A DNA stretch of 7,322 bases from JAAYDS01 sp039680625 (GTDB lineage Bacteria; Chloroflexota; Anaerolineae; UBA1429): NCBI GenBank assembly GCA_039680625.1, contig JBDKSN010000126.1:1-7322 (forward strand), read 5' to 3'. Every line of letters starts with the position of its first letter. The stretch's first letter is position 1. The translations under genes and the position numbers were made by a program. The notes below the pieces were generated by a model that saw only the letters and a program-made list of their open reading frames with translations, did no database searches and had not been told where the DNA came from. Of the stretch, positions 1 through 6,315 are shown one piece after another.

Positions 1-96
1 CACATCACGACGGCCTACAGCGTGCGCGACCTGTATATCGACAACCCGCCCATCGAAGAGGTCATTGCCCAGGTCTATCAGAGGGCAGGGATGTGA
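1..96 (+). CDS. ABC transporter ATP-binding protein, C-terminal end only (partial)
   Basis: The frame is open from the first base and ends at TGA (94-96), giving the last 31 residues of a protein whose start lies outside the window. The tail reads ...YSVRDLYIDNPPIEEVIAQVYQ..., and a short strand followed by 'PPIEEVI..vY' is the usual ending of ABC-2-type exporter ATPases that partner two ABC-2 permeases. No Walker or signature motif is inside the window, so the call rests on this tail and on the neighbour. Its stop overlaps the GTG start of the first permease by four bases (GTGA), which implies translational coupling. It should energise the exporter formed by the next two genes. Confidence 0.75.
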   Translation, partial: HITTAYSVRDLYIDNPPIEEVIAQVYQRAGM

Positions 97-911
97 GCAC
101 GCAGGCATTGGCCAGCAGCTGGCGGGCGTATCGCGCAGTGATGTCCGCGCGCCTGCGTGAGGCGCTGCAATATCGGACGGCGGCGATCGCCGGCATGGTG
201 ACCCAGGTCTTCTGGGGCCTCATTCGGCTGATGATCTTTCGTGCTTTCTATGCGTCGACTGCGGCCGCACAACCGATGACGTTGGCTGAGACCACCGACT
301 ATCTCTGGCTCGTGCAGGCGCTGTTGCTGCTGATGCCCTGGCGCCACGATGACGAGATCCAGAACATGATCCGCACCGGCAACGTGGCCTATGAGCTGGT
401 CAAACCGACGGATCTGTACCTGTTGTGGTTCGCGCGCATCTTGGGCGGGCGCGCTGCCCTGCTGTTGTTGCGCCTGCCCCTCATCTATAGTGTGGCCGCG
501 CTGTTCTTTGGGCTGCGCCTTCCGGCCAGCCCAGCGGCAGCCGGTGCCTTTGCCCTTTCAGTGTTGGCTGCTTTCCTGCTGAGCAGCGCCATCAGCACGC
601 TGATGACCATCTCGCTCATGTGGACGGTCACGGGAGATGGCCTGTCACGGCTGACCTCGACCCTGGCCACGGTGCTCTCGGGCAGTGTCATCCCCCTGCC
701 ATTGTTCCCCGACAGCTTTCAGACCGTGCTCAACGTGCTGCCTTTCCGTGGGCTGATGGACATCCCCTTTCGCCTGTACAGCGGCAACATCCCCCTCGTC
801 GACCGTCCTCGCGAACTGGCGTTCCAGTTAGCCTGGGCGTTGGGCCTGATGCTCCTCGGCCGGTTTGCGCTGCAACGTGGCCTACGCCGCCTGGTGCTCC
901 AAGGAGGCTAA
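93..911 (+). CDS. ABC-2 family exporter permease, first subunit
   Basis: A 272-residue polytopic inner-membrane protein, a normal length for ABC-2 permeases that work as heteromeric pairs. About six hydrophobic segments are visible, near residues 31-54, 68-83, 110-140, 150-180, 187-205 and 243-260. Family-like signatures are the cytoplasmic stretch IRTGNVAYELVKPTD (93-107), the segment LSGSVIPLPLFP (195-206) before the last helices, and the LPF...DIPFRLYSG stretch (216-231). The start is GTG at 93 within the GTGA overlap with the ATPase stop, with GAGGG (81-85) seven bases upstream. The next permease follows after two bases. The known relatives are ATPase plus two-permease systems such as the cyanobacterial viologen exporter. 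The substrate here cannot be read from the sequence. Confidence 0.85.
   Translation: MSTQALASSWRAYRAVMSARLREALQYRTAAIAGMVTQVFWGLIRLMIFRAFYASTAAAQPMTLAETTDYLWLVQALLLLMPWRHDDEIQNMIRTGNVAYELVKPTDLYLLWFARILGGRAALLLLRLPLIYSVAALFFGLRLPASPAAAGAFALSVLAAFLLSSAISTLMTISLMWTVTGDGLSRLTSTLATVLSGSVIPLPLFPDSFQTVLNVLPFRGLMDIPFRLYSGNIPLVDRPRELAFQLAWALGLMLLGRFALQRGLRRLVLQGG
902..907 (+). promoter_or_regulatory. Shine-Dalgarno site fixing the start of the second permease
   Basis: A perfect AGGAGG lies six bases before the ATG at 914 and runs into the stop codon (TAA 909-911) of the preceding permease. The frame of the second permease stays open upstream to 620. That extension would run through the middle of the first permease and has no family resemblance, so this site decides the start at 914. 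Confidence 0.85.
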
Positions 912-913
912 CG

Positions 914-1717
914 ATGGCCGCTGCCCTGCGCCTGTATCTCAAGTACACCCTGGTGTCGATTCGCAGCCAGATGCAGTATCGCGCCTCGTTCATCATGTTG
1001 AGCGCAGGGCAATTCATCGCCACAGCCACCGAATTCGTGGCCCTGTGGGCACTGTTCGATCGCTTTGGCGCCATCGCCGGCTGGACCCTGCCCGAGGTGG
1101 CGCTGTTCTATGGCTTGGGCAATGTCTCGTTCGCGCTGGCCGAGGGCATGGCGCGCGGTTTCGATCTCTTCGCCAACCTCGTCAAGCGTGGCGATTTCGA
1201 CCGCATCCTGCTGCGACCCCGCAGCACCCTGCTCCAGATCGGTGCCAGCGAGTTCCAGCTCATGCGCATCGGGCGCCTTAGCCAGGGGCTGGCCGTGCTC
1301 ATCTGGGGCGTGCTGACGTTGGGCTTGGGGTGGTCGGCCTGGCGTATCGTCCTGATCCTGTGGGCGATCCTCTGTGGCGCGGCCATGTTCGCTGGCCTCT
1401 TTGTATTGAAGGCAACCACTGCCTTTTGGGCCACCGAGTCGCTCGAGATGTGGAATGCCGTCACCTATGGTGGCGTAGAGACGGCGCAGTATCCGCTGAC
1501 GCTGTATGAGGATTGGTTCCGCAAGTTCTTTACCTACGTCATCCCCCTGGCGGCCGTCACCTACTTTCCCGCATTGGCGATCTTGGGCAAGCCTGACCCT
1601 CTGGGCACATCGCTGGCCTTCCAAACTATCATCCCCGTGGCAGGCTTGGCGTTTCTGGGCCTGTCGGCGCTCATCTGGCAAGTGGGTGTCCACCACTACC
1701 ATTCGACGGGCAGCTGA
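914..1717 (+). CDS. ABC-2 family exporter permease, second subunit (DUF990 type)
   Basis: A 267-residue multi-pass membrane protein that pairs with the upstream permease. DUF990-type hallmarks are visible in order: an N-terminal region with aromatic and basic residues (YRASF, 22-26), a first helix near 26-48, the loop VKRGDFDRILLRPRS (90-104), helices near 122-140 and 143-166, the motif AQYPLTLYEDWFR (191-203), a Pro-containing helix IPLAAVTYFPA (210-220), and the C-terminal HSTGS (263-267) that matches the 'Y.STG' ending of this family. The start is ATG 914, set by AGGAGG. With the upstream ATPase and first permease it forms one transcription unit. The likely role is export of a hydrophobic or cationic small molecule, as in the viologen-exporter group. 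The substrate is unknown. Confidence 0.88.
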   Translation: MAAALRLYLKYTLVSIRSQMQYRASFIMLSAGQFIATATEFVALWALFDRFGAIAGWTLPEVALFYGLGNVSFALAEGMARGFDLFANLVKRGDFDRILLRPRSTLLQIGASEFQLMRIGRLSQGLAVLIWGVLTLGLGWSAWRIVLILWAILCGAAMFAGLFVLKATTAFWATESLEMWNAVTYGGVETAQYPLTLYEDWFRKFFTYVIPLAAVTYFPALAILGKPDPLGTSLAFQTIIPVAGLAFLGLSALIWQVGVHHYHSTGS

Positions 1718-1772
1718 TTCCGGCCGATGGGCATGGATAGGCCCACGGTAGCAACAGAAAGGCAATGATGAC

Positions 1773-2546
1773 ATGACTCGTATGCTCGTCCGCGGCCCGC
1801 TCACCCTCGACGAATGCCGCTCGCTAGCCCTGACACTGGGCGAGCGTAGCGAGTGCACCATCACGCGGCACCATCTGCTCCGCGGCTCGGCGACGGCCTT
1901 TTGCGTGGGTGACCCTGGCGCGCCCATCGCTGCGCTCGTGCAGCCCTACGACTGCGAGGCTGAGCCGCTCGGCCTCGGCCAAGACGTCGCCGCGCTCTAT
2001 GCCCTGCTCCAGGTTGCCCGGAACTGGACCTGTGTCGAAGTTGAAGTAGACGTAGCCAGCGCCCTCGCCGGCCTTCTGTCGGCCGACACGGGCCAGGCCT
2101 GCCGCCTCTATGGGGACCTGTACTACCGGCTGGAACACACCGTAAAGCCAAACGCGCATCCAGCCGTTCGTCTGTTGACTCTGGATGACGAGCCTCTTCT
2201 AGCCAGCGCCCCTCAGAACCTGCAAGGCACCGGCTGGGGTACGCGCGAGGGACTGCTGCGTGAAGGCGCCATTGCGTGTGCAATCTTGAGAGGCGCGATC
2301 GTGGCCTCGGCTTGCACCGTCGCCATGACCCCCGGCCACGCCGAAATCGGCGTCGAGACGCTGCCCGACCATCGCAGAAAGGGTTACGCCACCGCCGCCG
2401 CCGGGCTGATGGCGGCCTGGATTCAGGCGCGCGGCCTCACGCCCACGTGGAGCACCGGCGAGGACAATTGGGCCTCGCAACGCGTGGCCGAAAAGCTCGG
2501 CTTTCGACGTTGCTACGAGCGCACCTACGTCATCCCACAGCGCTAG
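1773..2546 (+). CDS. GNAT family N-acetyltransferase
   Basis: A 257-residue protein whose C-terminal half is a GNAT fold. It shows a central strand ending IGVETLPDH (192-200), the acetyl-CoA pyrophosphate loop RRKGYA (201-206, matching R/Q-x-x-G-x-A), the following helix (207-219), strand TPTWST (223-228), and motif B with N232, S235 and the helix ending KLGF (241-244). The first ~130 residues have no motif I recognise. They may be a degenerate second GNAT half or a substrate-specific lid. The start is ATG 1773 with AGAAAGG at 1756-1762. Two closer ATGs (1765, 1768) are out of frame and stop at once. It lies 55 nt after the exporter genes with no clear promoter, so it may be cotranscribed. 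Its stop overlaps that of the convergent MFS gene. The acceptor substrate is unknown. Confidence 0.85.
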   Translation: MTRMLVRGPLTLDECRSLALTLGERSECTITRHHLLRGSATAFCVGDPGAPIAALVQPYDCEAEPLGLGQDVAALYALLQVARNWTCVEVEVDVASALAGLLSADTGQACRLYGDLYYRLEHTVKPNAHPAVRLLTLDDEPLLASAPQNLQGTGWGTREGLLREGAIACAILRGAIVASACTVAMTPGHAEIGVETLPDHRRKGYATAAAGLMAAWIQARGLTPTWSTGEDNWASQRVAEKLGFRRCYERTYVIPQR

Positions 2547-3718
2547 GCGCCACGGGTCGGTGAGGGCTGGGCAACACGCCCCCGGCGCGAGACCAAAACG
2601 AGGAATGCCATCGAGAGCAGCACCAAGCCTGCGTCGACCGTATACATGACCGCACCGCGATATTGCGCATAGAGGACGCCGCCCAACAGCGAGGCAATGG
2701 CCGAACCGACGCCCATAGACACCGAGCCAAAGATGCCCTGTGCCGTAGCGCCCAAGCCCTCGGGCGCCATCTCTGCGACCAGGCTCACGCTCGACACCCA
2801 CATCGCCGAGAACGACGGCCCATGCAGCAGTTGGATCACCAGGATGAGCCACGGCGTGTGCATCCATCCTACAGCGAGCAGCATGGCCACCGTGGCCACC
2901 ATGCTGATGAGGAGCAGTCGACGAGGCCCCAGGTGATGCAAGAGGCGGTCAGACCAAAAGTAGACGGGCAGCTCACTGAGCGAAGCGACTGCGAGCGACG
3001 CGCCCATCAGGCTGGTGGAGACGCCGATATCACCTAGGTGCAGGAAGAGGAAACTGTCGAGAGTCGAGCGCCCGGCGGTAAAGATCAGCATCGTGGCCAG
3101 GAACAGCAGCCAACCGCGATTGCGCGCCAGCTGACCAAAGCCGCTCCAGTACGAAGTGCGCAGCTTGGCCATCTGCATAGGCAGCCCCAGAGCCACCAAG
3201 AGAGCCAACCCCAGGAGCACATAGTACACATAGAAAGCCCAGCTCAGCGAGAAGCGGTCGACGAGCACGCCCACCAGGGGCCCAGCTAGGCCCCAGCCCA
3301 CCGCTCCCCAGAGTCTCAGGCGGCCATAGCGCGCGCTCTCGCCCTGGAGCATCGACATCACCGAGCTGTCGACCAGAGACATCGTCGGCGCCGAGAAAAG
3401 CGCATAGAGCACCACGATGGGCACTAGCGTCCAGAACGATCGGCTTAGGTACATGCCCACGGCGGCCGCCAGCGTGCCCGAGACTGCCAACACAAGCAGA
3501 CGCTTGTGGCTATGCGTGGCATCAGCCACGCCCGCCCAAACGGGCGCGACGAGCACGGTCAAGATGGACGGAATGGCGCGCAAGATGCCGATCTGCTCGC
3601 CACCCATGTTGAGGCTCTGGTAATAGAGCACCAGGTAGGGCGATAGCGCCGCTCCTGCCCCATAGAAACAGCAGTAGAACGCTTTGGAGAGACCGAGCCA
3701 CGAGTTCGTCCGCTTCAC
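2543..3718 (-). CDS. MFS transporter (MFS_1-like; LacY/phenylpropionate permease type)
   Basis: A 391-residue, about 12-helix major facilitator of standard length. The first helix (LSKAFYCCFYGAGAALSPYL, 10-29) and the following SLNMGGEQIGILRAIPSI region resemble the MFS_1-like group that includes phenylpropionate and LacY/NupG-type proton symporters. YGRLRLWGAVGWGLAGPL (131-148) is the conserved 'YG..R.WGS.GW' motif of that group, and LLHGPSFSAMW (297-307) is the matching C-half motif. The loop with D66 and K72-R73 corresponds to the MFS motif A region. The start is GTG at 3718, preceded by GGAAGGG about seven to eight bases upstream. An in-frame TGA just upstream leaves no earlier option. 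A good promoter precedes it. The substrate could be a sugar, nucleoside or small organic acid, which the sequence does not resolve. Confidence 0.87.
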   Translation of the reverse strand: MKRTNSWLGLSKAFYCCFYGAGAALSPYLVLYYQSLNMGGEQIGILRAIPSILTVLVAPVWAGVADATHSHKRLLVLAVSGTLAAAVGMYLSRSFWTLVPIVVLYALFSAPTMSLVDSSVMSMLQGESARYGRLRLWGAVGWGLAGPLVGVLVDRFSLSWAFYVYYVLLGLALLVALGLPMQMAKLRTSYWSGFGQLARNRGWLLFLATMLIFTAGRSTLDSFLFLHLGDIGVSTSLMGASLAVASLSELPVYFWSDRLLHHLGPRRLLLISMVATVAMLLAVGWMHTPWLILVIQLLHGPSFSAMWVSSVSLVAEMAPEGLGATAQGIFGSVSMGVGSAIASLLGGVLYAQYRGAVMYTVDAGLVLLSMAFLVLVSRRGRVAQPSPTRGA

Positions 3719-3753
3719 GCCACGTCACCCTTCCAGCCGGGATTTGCCTTGCC

Positions 3754-3782
3754 AGTATAGGCTCGGGCAGCGCGCACTCCAA
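3754..3782 (-). promoter_or_regulatory. Candidate sigma-70-type promoter for the MFS gene
   Basis: Read on the minus strand, TTGGAG (3782-3777) is followed after exactly 17 bases by TATACT (3759-3754). Transcription would begin near 3747, leaving a leader of about 29 nt that contains the ribosome-binding site for the GTG start at 3718. It is a close match to the consensus in a GC-rich gap, so the MFS gene is probably not wholly dependent on readthrough from the lipoprotein gene. Confidence 0.6.
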
Positions 3783-3856
3783 CGTGGGCCAGCGGAGGCG
3801 ATCCGAATTGATGGCGCTCGGGCTAGGCTATAGACGCGCGCAGCGACGGCAAGTCA

Positions 3857-3876
3857 GCGGCGGTCGAACCGCCCGC
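3857..3876 (-). terminator. Hairpin after the lipoprotein gene, candidate terminator lacking a U-tract
   Basis: Seven bases past the lipoprotein stop, GGCGGT (3873-3868 on the minus strand) pairs perfectly with ACCGCC (3864-3859) around a three-base TCG loop. Two more pairs extend the stem past a single bulged base. No run of T follows, so it is either a non-canonical terminator or a 3'-end-stabilising hairpin. The strength of the stem and its position support a 3'-end role, but termination itself is inferred. Confidence 0.35.
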
Positions 3877-3883
3877 AGGCGTG

Positions 3884-4948
3884 TCAGCGGTAGAACACAA
3901 ACGTCGCGCCGACGAGGTCGAACAACTGCCTCGCCAGATCCGCCTGCTCGCCTGCGCCGGGCGGCAGGTGTGGCGCAAAGGTGATGCGGTAGGCGACGCC
4001 GTCATGCACCAGATAGATCTGTCGCGTAGGTTCATCGCCCGGGATGGGCACCACCACCACGGCTTCTTGCCCCGCAAACGTAGCCTCCGACCAGGCATCG
4101 ACGGCGATATCTTGCATCTTGTCGGCCAAGTCCTGCTCTGCCCATTCCCGCGGCGTAAGGCCCCCCGCAGGACCCAGGCTCACCACACGTACCTCACCGA
4201 TGAGCGGCACGGGTACATCGCTACGCTGCCGCGCAGAGACGATGACGCCGCTATCATCCTCGACCAGGCCATAGTCGCTGGGATAGAGAAAACAATATGC
4301 CTCATCGCCGCGCTCGATGCGCGCCTGCTGCTGCCCCTCAGAGGCCGTAGCACAGAGCAAGTCAGGATTGTGCGTCTCGATCATGCCCAACTGCAGGTCG
4401 AGAGTGGCCGCCACACCGTTCACAGTCACCGTATAGTTGCCCACATCTAGCCCGCTGATGTCCAGCGGCACCTCGATCGCAAACTCGGTCTCGTTGGGTG
4501 CGCACGCACGATCGGCCGGACGAGCCACGTATAGTCCCACCGCCAGGCCGGTTGGCGTCCGCGCCTGCACCGTGCGCCCGATCTCGCTGCAAAGGTCATC
4601 ATAGACGCCGTGCACTTCAAGCGTTACCGGCACCGGAAAGCCCTCTCCATAGAGCACCTCGACCGCCGTCACGCGCGCTGGACTCAAGTCGACGGGTTCC
4701 TCGGTAGGCGCTGGCGTCGGCGTAGTGGCCGTAACCGTCGTCGCAGGCTCTGGCGTTACCGACGTCCCCAGAGGCAATACCGCAGGCGTGGCGGTCGGCT
4801 CAGGGATGATGGTGATCTGGATGAGCTGCGGCAGCAACGCACGCTGCTCTCCCTCCACCGTCGGCTCGGCCTCACCACAACCACAGAGGAGCAGGAACGC
4901 CAAGTCAAGCGACGCTGCCAGGCGCCCGCCCCACACACCCTTGCTCAC
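3884..4948 (-). CDS. Predicted secreted lipoprotein with Pro/Thr linker and two beta-rich domains
   Basis: A 354-residue lipoprotein with no enzyme motif. The N-terminus has basic residues (K3, R9), a hydrophobic stretch and a lipobox-like LLCGC with the probable lipidated Cys at 24. A spacer and a Pro/Thr/Glu-rich linker follow (about 49-86, with PEPTATP and TPTPAPTEEP runs). The first globular part (about 91-188) contains two cysteines (120, 149) that could form a disulfide and ends DISGLDVGNYTVTVNGVAA, a layout I associate with Chloroflexota surface proteins. The second part (about 218-354) begins AYCFLYPSDYGL and is an alpha/beta region reminiscent of PsbP-like folds; that comparison is tentative. 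The GTG at 4948 is chosen because GGAGG sits five bases upstream; the frame also permits GTG at 4969. It is exported and membrane-anchored. Its ligand is unknown. Confidence 0.75.
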   Translation of the reverse strand: MSKGVWGGRLAASLDLAFLLLCGCGEAEPTVEGEQRALLPQLIQITIIPEPTATPAVLPLGTSVTPEPATTVTATTPTPAPTEEPVDLSPARVTAVEVLYGEGFPVPVTLEVHGVYDDLCSEIGRTVQARTPTGLAVGLYVARPADRACAPNETEFAIEVPLDISGLDVGNYTVTVNGVAATLDLQLGMIETHNPDLLCATASEGQQQARIERGDEAYCFLYPSDYGLVEDDSGVIVSARQRSDVPVPLIGEVRVVSLGPAGGLTPREWAEQDLADKMQDIAVDAWSEATFAGQEAVVVVPIPGDEPTRQIYLVHDGVAYRITFAPHLPPGAGEQADLARQLFDLVGATFVFYR

Positions 4949-4953
4949 GCGCA

Positions 4954-4958
4954 CCTCC
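4954..4958 (-). promoter_or_regulatory. Shine-Dalgarno site deciding the lipoprotein start
   Basis: GGAGG on the minus strand lies five bases before GTG 4948-4946. An upstream in-frame GTG at 4969 would place this site inside the coding sequence and add seven polar residues before the signal peptide, so 4948 is preferred. Confidence 0.65.
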
Positions 4959-5050
4959 GTTCGAGCCACGCGGTGACAGCATCCCCACTCTGGCGAGCAG
5001 AACTGAACCTCGGCCAGCCCCAGGCATGATCCATCGCGTCAGTCCTATCC

Positions 5051-5077
5051 AAAAACTTGGTCGTGATCACCAGACAT
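5051..5077 (-). terminator. Weak candidate intrinsic terminator after the UroD-like gene
   Basis: On the minus strand, a few bases past the UroD-like stop, TGGT (5072-5069) can pair with ACCA (5061-5058) around GATCACG, followed after AG by TTTTT (5055-5051). The stem is only four to five pairs, so termination would be partial. The core contains the palindrome GTGATCAC (5063-5070), which could instead be a protein-binding site ahead of the lipoprotein gene. Confidence 0.35.
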
Positions 5078-5081
5078 CCTT

Positions 5082-6170
5082 TCACCAACGATAGGCAGTC
5101 TCGGCAGCATAGTCCAGATAGAGCTTGACTGCTTCGGGCGGCGTGTTCCACGGGATGTGATTGCCGATGCAGAGCATATAGCCAGCGCCGATGCGGCCGG
5201 TCTCGACCATGCTATCGACCATGGCGCGGATTTCCTCCGGGCGGTTGCCCATGAGCACCCGATTGTCACCTTCACCAGCCAACAAGGCCGTGGGATAGCG
5301 CCGCGCCAAGGCCTTCCAGTTCGTGTATGGCTCGCTGATGATGCCGCGTGAGCCACACGCCATCACATCATCGGCCCATACATCCATGTTGCCATCAGAG
5401 ATAAAGAGCACGTGCTTGCCCGCCGCCTTGACGATGCCCCAGAACTCTTCATAGCGCGGAAAGATATGCTTGTGCATCCAGCGTGGCGAGCACAGGGCAC
5501 CTCGCGTATAGGCGATGTCGTCGTGGCACACACAGAAATTGATCGGCAGCCTGGCGACGGCGCGAAATACGCGGCGGTTGATCTCGGCGAACTCGGCCAT
5601 CACTGGCTCGAAACGCGGGTCGAGGCAACAACGGAGGAACATCTCCCAGCCAAAGGTGAGCAGGGGCCACATGAACATGGTGTTGTAAAAGCTGAACTCG
5701 GTCACAACGCCCTCAGGCGCTTGCTCCCACTCGGCCGGGTATCGCGCACGAAACTGCTGATAGAGCGTCTCTTCGTCGCTATAGTCCCAGTTCTCGACCA
5801 CTTGTGCCTGACGCAGGTCGGGGTGCTCGAGCGGATGATAGGTAAAGACGTCCTCTGGTGTCAGAAAGCGCGACTGGCCATGCTCAAACGTCCACGACTC
5901 GCCATCGCCCCAACGCACCGTTTGCCGCTCGGGATTCGAGCTGACCTCGTCGAGGTCCATCTGCGGCCGAGGGATGGGATCATCGCTCGGGGGGATCGGC
6001 AACCGTAGTTGGGGATACAGTTCCGCCAGTCGCTGCCGACAGCGCCGTGGATGCGCGTAATAGTCGATGCCTGTCAGATACGTCTCGGCATCGGGGCACG
6101 ACCAGTGTTCCATATGTGCCATGCGCCTTGGCCCCAGGCCCATGTAGCTCTCGTAACGAATGTCACCCAT
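5082..6170 (-). CDS. Uroporphyrinogen decarboxylase (UroD) superfamily protein
   Basis: A 362-residue soluble protein of typical length for the UroD/methyltransferase superfamily. Recognisable elements are the core HDDIAYTRGALCSP (216-229), the helix MHKHIFPRYEEFWGIVKAAGK (232-252), the strand and loop VLFISDGN (254-261), SEPYT (279-283), and the C-terminal GDNRVLMGNRPEEI (301-314) and GNHIPWNTPPEAV (336-348). It is probably not the haem-pathway HemE: the N-terminal substrate-binding arginine motif of HemE is not visible, and this subgroup is usually of catabolic or methyl-transfer context. The Cys/His zinc motif of corrinoid methyltransferases (H-x-C-G) is also replaced by ISDGN. The start is ATG 6170 with GAGGAG (6184-6179) eight bases upstream. 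It is divergent from the ThuA-like gene. The reaction is unknown. Confidence 0.82.
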   Translation of the reverse strand: MGDIRYESYMGLGPRRMAHMEHWSCPDAETYLTGIDYYAHPRRCRQRLAELYPQLRLPIPPSDDPIPRPQMDLDEVSSNPERQTVRWGDGESWTFEHGQSRFLTPEDVFTYHPLEHPDLRQAQVVENWDYSDEETLYQQFRARYPAEWEQAPEGVVTEFSFYNTMFMWPLLTFGWEMFLRCCLDPRFEPVMAEFAEINRRVFRAVARLPINFCVCHDDIAYTRGALCSPRWMHKHIFPRYEEFWGIVKAAGKHVLFISDGNMDVWADDVMACGSRGIISEPYTNWKALARRYPTALLAGEGDNRVLMGNRPEEIRAMVDSMVETGRIGAGYMLCIGNHIPWNTPPEAVKLYLDYAAETAYRW

Positions 6171-6191
6171 GCGTCTTTCTCCTCGCTCGGC

Positions 6192-6220
6192 AGTGTAGCC
6201 AAGAGTGCCCCTCAGTCCAA
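6192..6220 (-). promoter_or_regulatory. Weak candidate promoter for the UroD-like gene
   Basis: On the minus strand TTGGAC (6220-6215) and TACACT (6197-6192) are separated by 17 bases. Both hexamers deviate from consensus. The predicted start near 6185 would leave a very short leader beginning at the Shine-Dalgarno site. The correct spacing is the main support. Confidence 0.3.
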
Positions 6221-6240
6221 GTGTTACCGAATAGGCGACG

Positions 6241-6270
6241 TTGACGGCGCTACCTGCTCCGTGCTATAAC
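6241..6270 (+). promoter_or_regulatory. Strong candidate promoter for the ThuA-like gene
   Basis: TTGACG (6241-6246) and TATAAC (6265-6270) are separated by 18 bases. TGC just before the -10 box gives an extended -10 element. Transcription should begin near 6277, giving a leader of about 39 nt before ATG 6316. This is the best promoter match in the window. Confidence 0.7.
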
Positions 6271-6285
6271 CCTGGCAGCCTAGCA

Positions 6286-6302
6286 AGCACGCAGAGCACG
6301 CA
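6286..6302 (+). repeat. Tandem 8-bp direct repeat in the ThuA leader
   Basis: AGCACGCA occurs at 6286-6293 and again at 6295-6302, one base apart. It sits just downstream of the predicted transcription start and just upstream of the ribosome-binding site. This is a plausible place for a repressor, but the repeat is short and its function is not shown. Confidence 0.4.
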
Positions 6303-6304
6303 AC

Positions 6305-6310
6305 AGGGGG
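6305..6310 (+). promoter_or_regulatory. Shine-Dalgarno site deciding the ThuA-like start
   Basis: AGGGGG ends five bases before ATG 6316. The frame is open upstream to 6241, but that extension would cover the promoter and leader and does not look like the family N-terminus. The ATG at 6311 touches this site and stops after two codons. Confidence 0.7.
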
Positions 6311-6315
6311 ATGCC

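Noticed and set aside
620..913. Upstream extension of the second permease frame
   Set aside because: It overlaps the first permease, its translation is Pro/Arg-rich with no family match, and AGGAGG at 902-907 fixes the start at 914.
1728..1745. Short inverted repeat TGGGC...GCCCA between the exporter and acetyltransferase genes
   Set aside because: It has only five pairs with an 8-nt loop and no T-run, which is too weak to call a terminator.
1765..1776. Tiny ATGATGACATGA frame overlapping the acetyltransferase start, and a similar ATGCCATGA at 6311-6319 before the ThuA-like start
   Set aside because: The ribosome-binding sites sit only 0-2 bases before the tiny frames but at good distance from the real starts. 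ATG followed by TGA in another frame is common by chance, so a regulatory leader peptide is not supported.
908..1927. Long minus-strand open frame (339 codons) across the second permease
   Set aside because: It is antisense to a clear DUF990-type permease and the start of the acetyltransferase. Its product is rich in Gln, Arg and His with no motif, as expected of a shadow frame in GC-rich DNA.
3881..4450. Plus-strand open frame (189 codons) opposite the lipoprotein gene
   Set aside because: The opposite strand has a signal peptide, lipobox and PT linker with a proper ribosome-binding site. The plus-strand product has no coherent motif.
4959..5050. Search for a promoter ahead of the lipoprotein gene
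   Set aside because: No pair of hexamers with acceptable match and spacing was found on the minus strand, so none is called. Readthrough from the UroD-like gene remains possible.
5412..6008. Plus-strand open frame (198 codons) opposite the UroD-like gene
   Set aside because: It is a shadow of a clear UroD-superfamily gene and has no start-site support.
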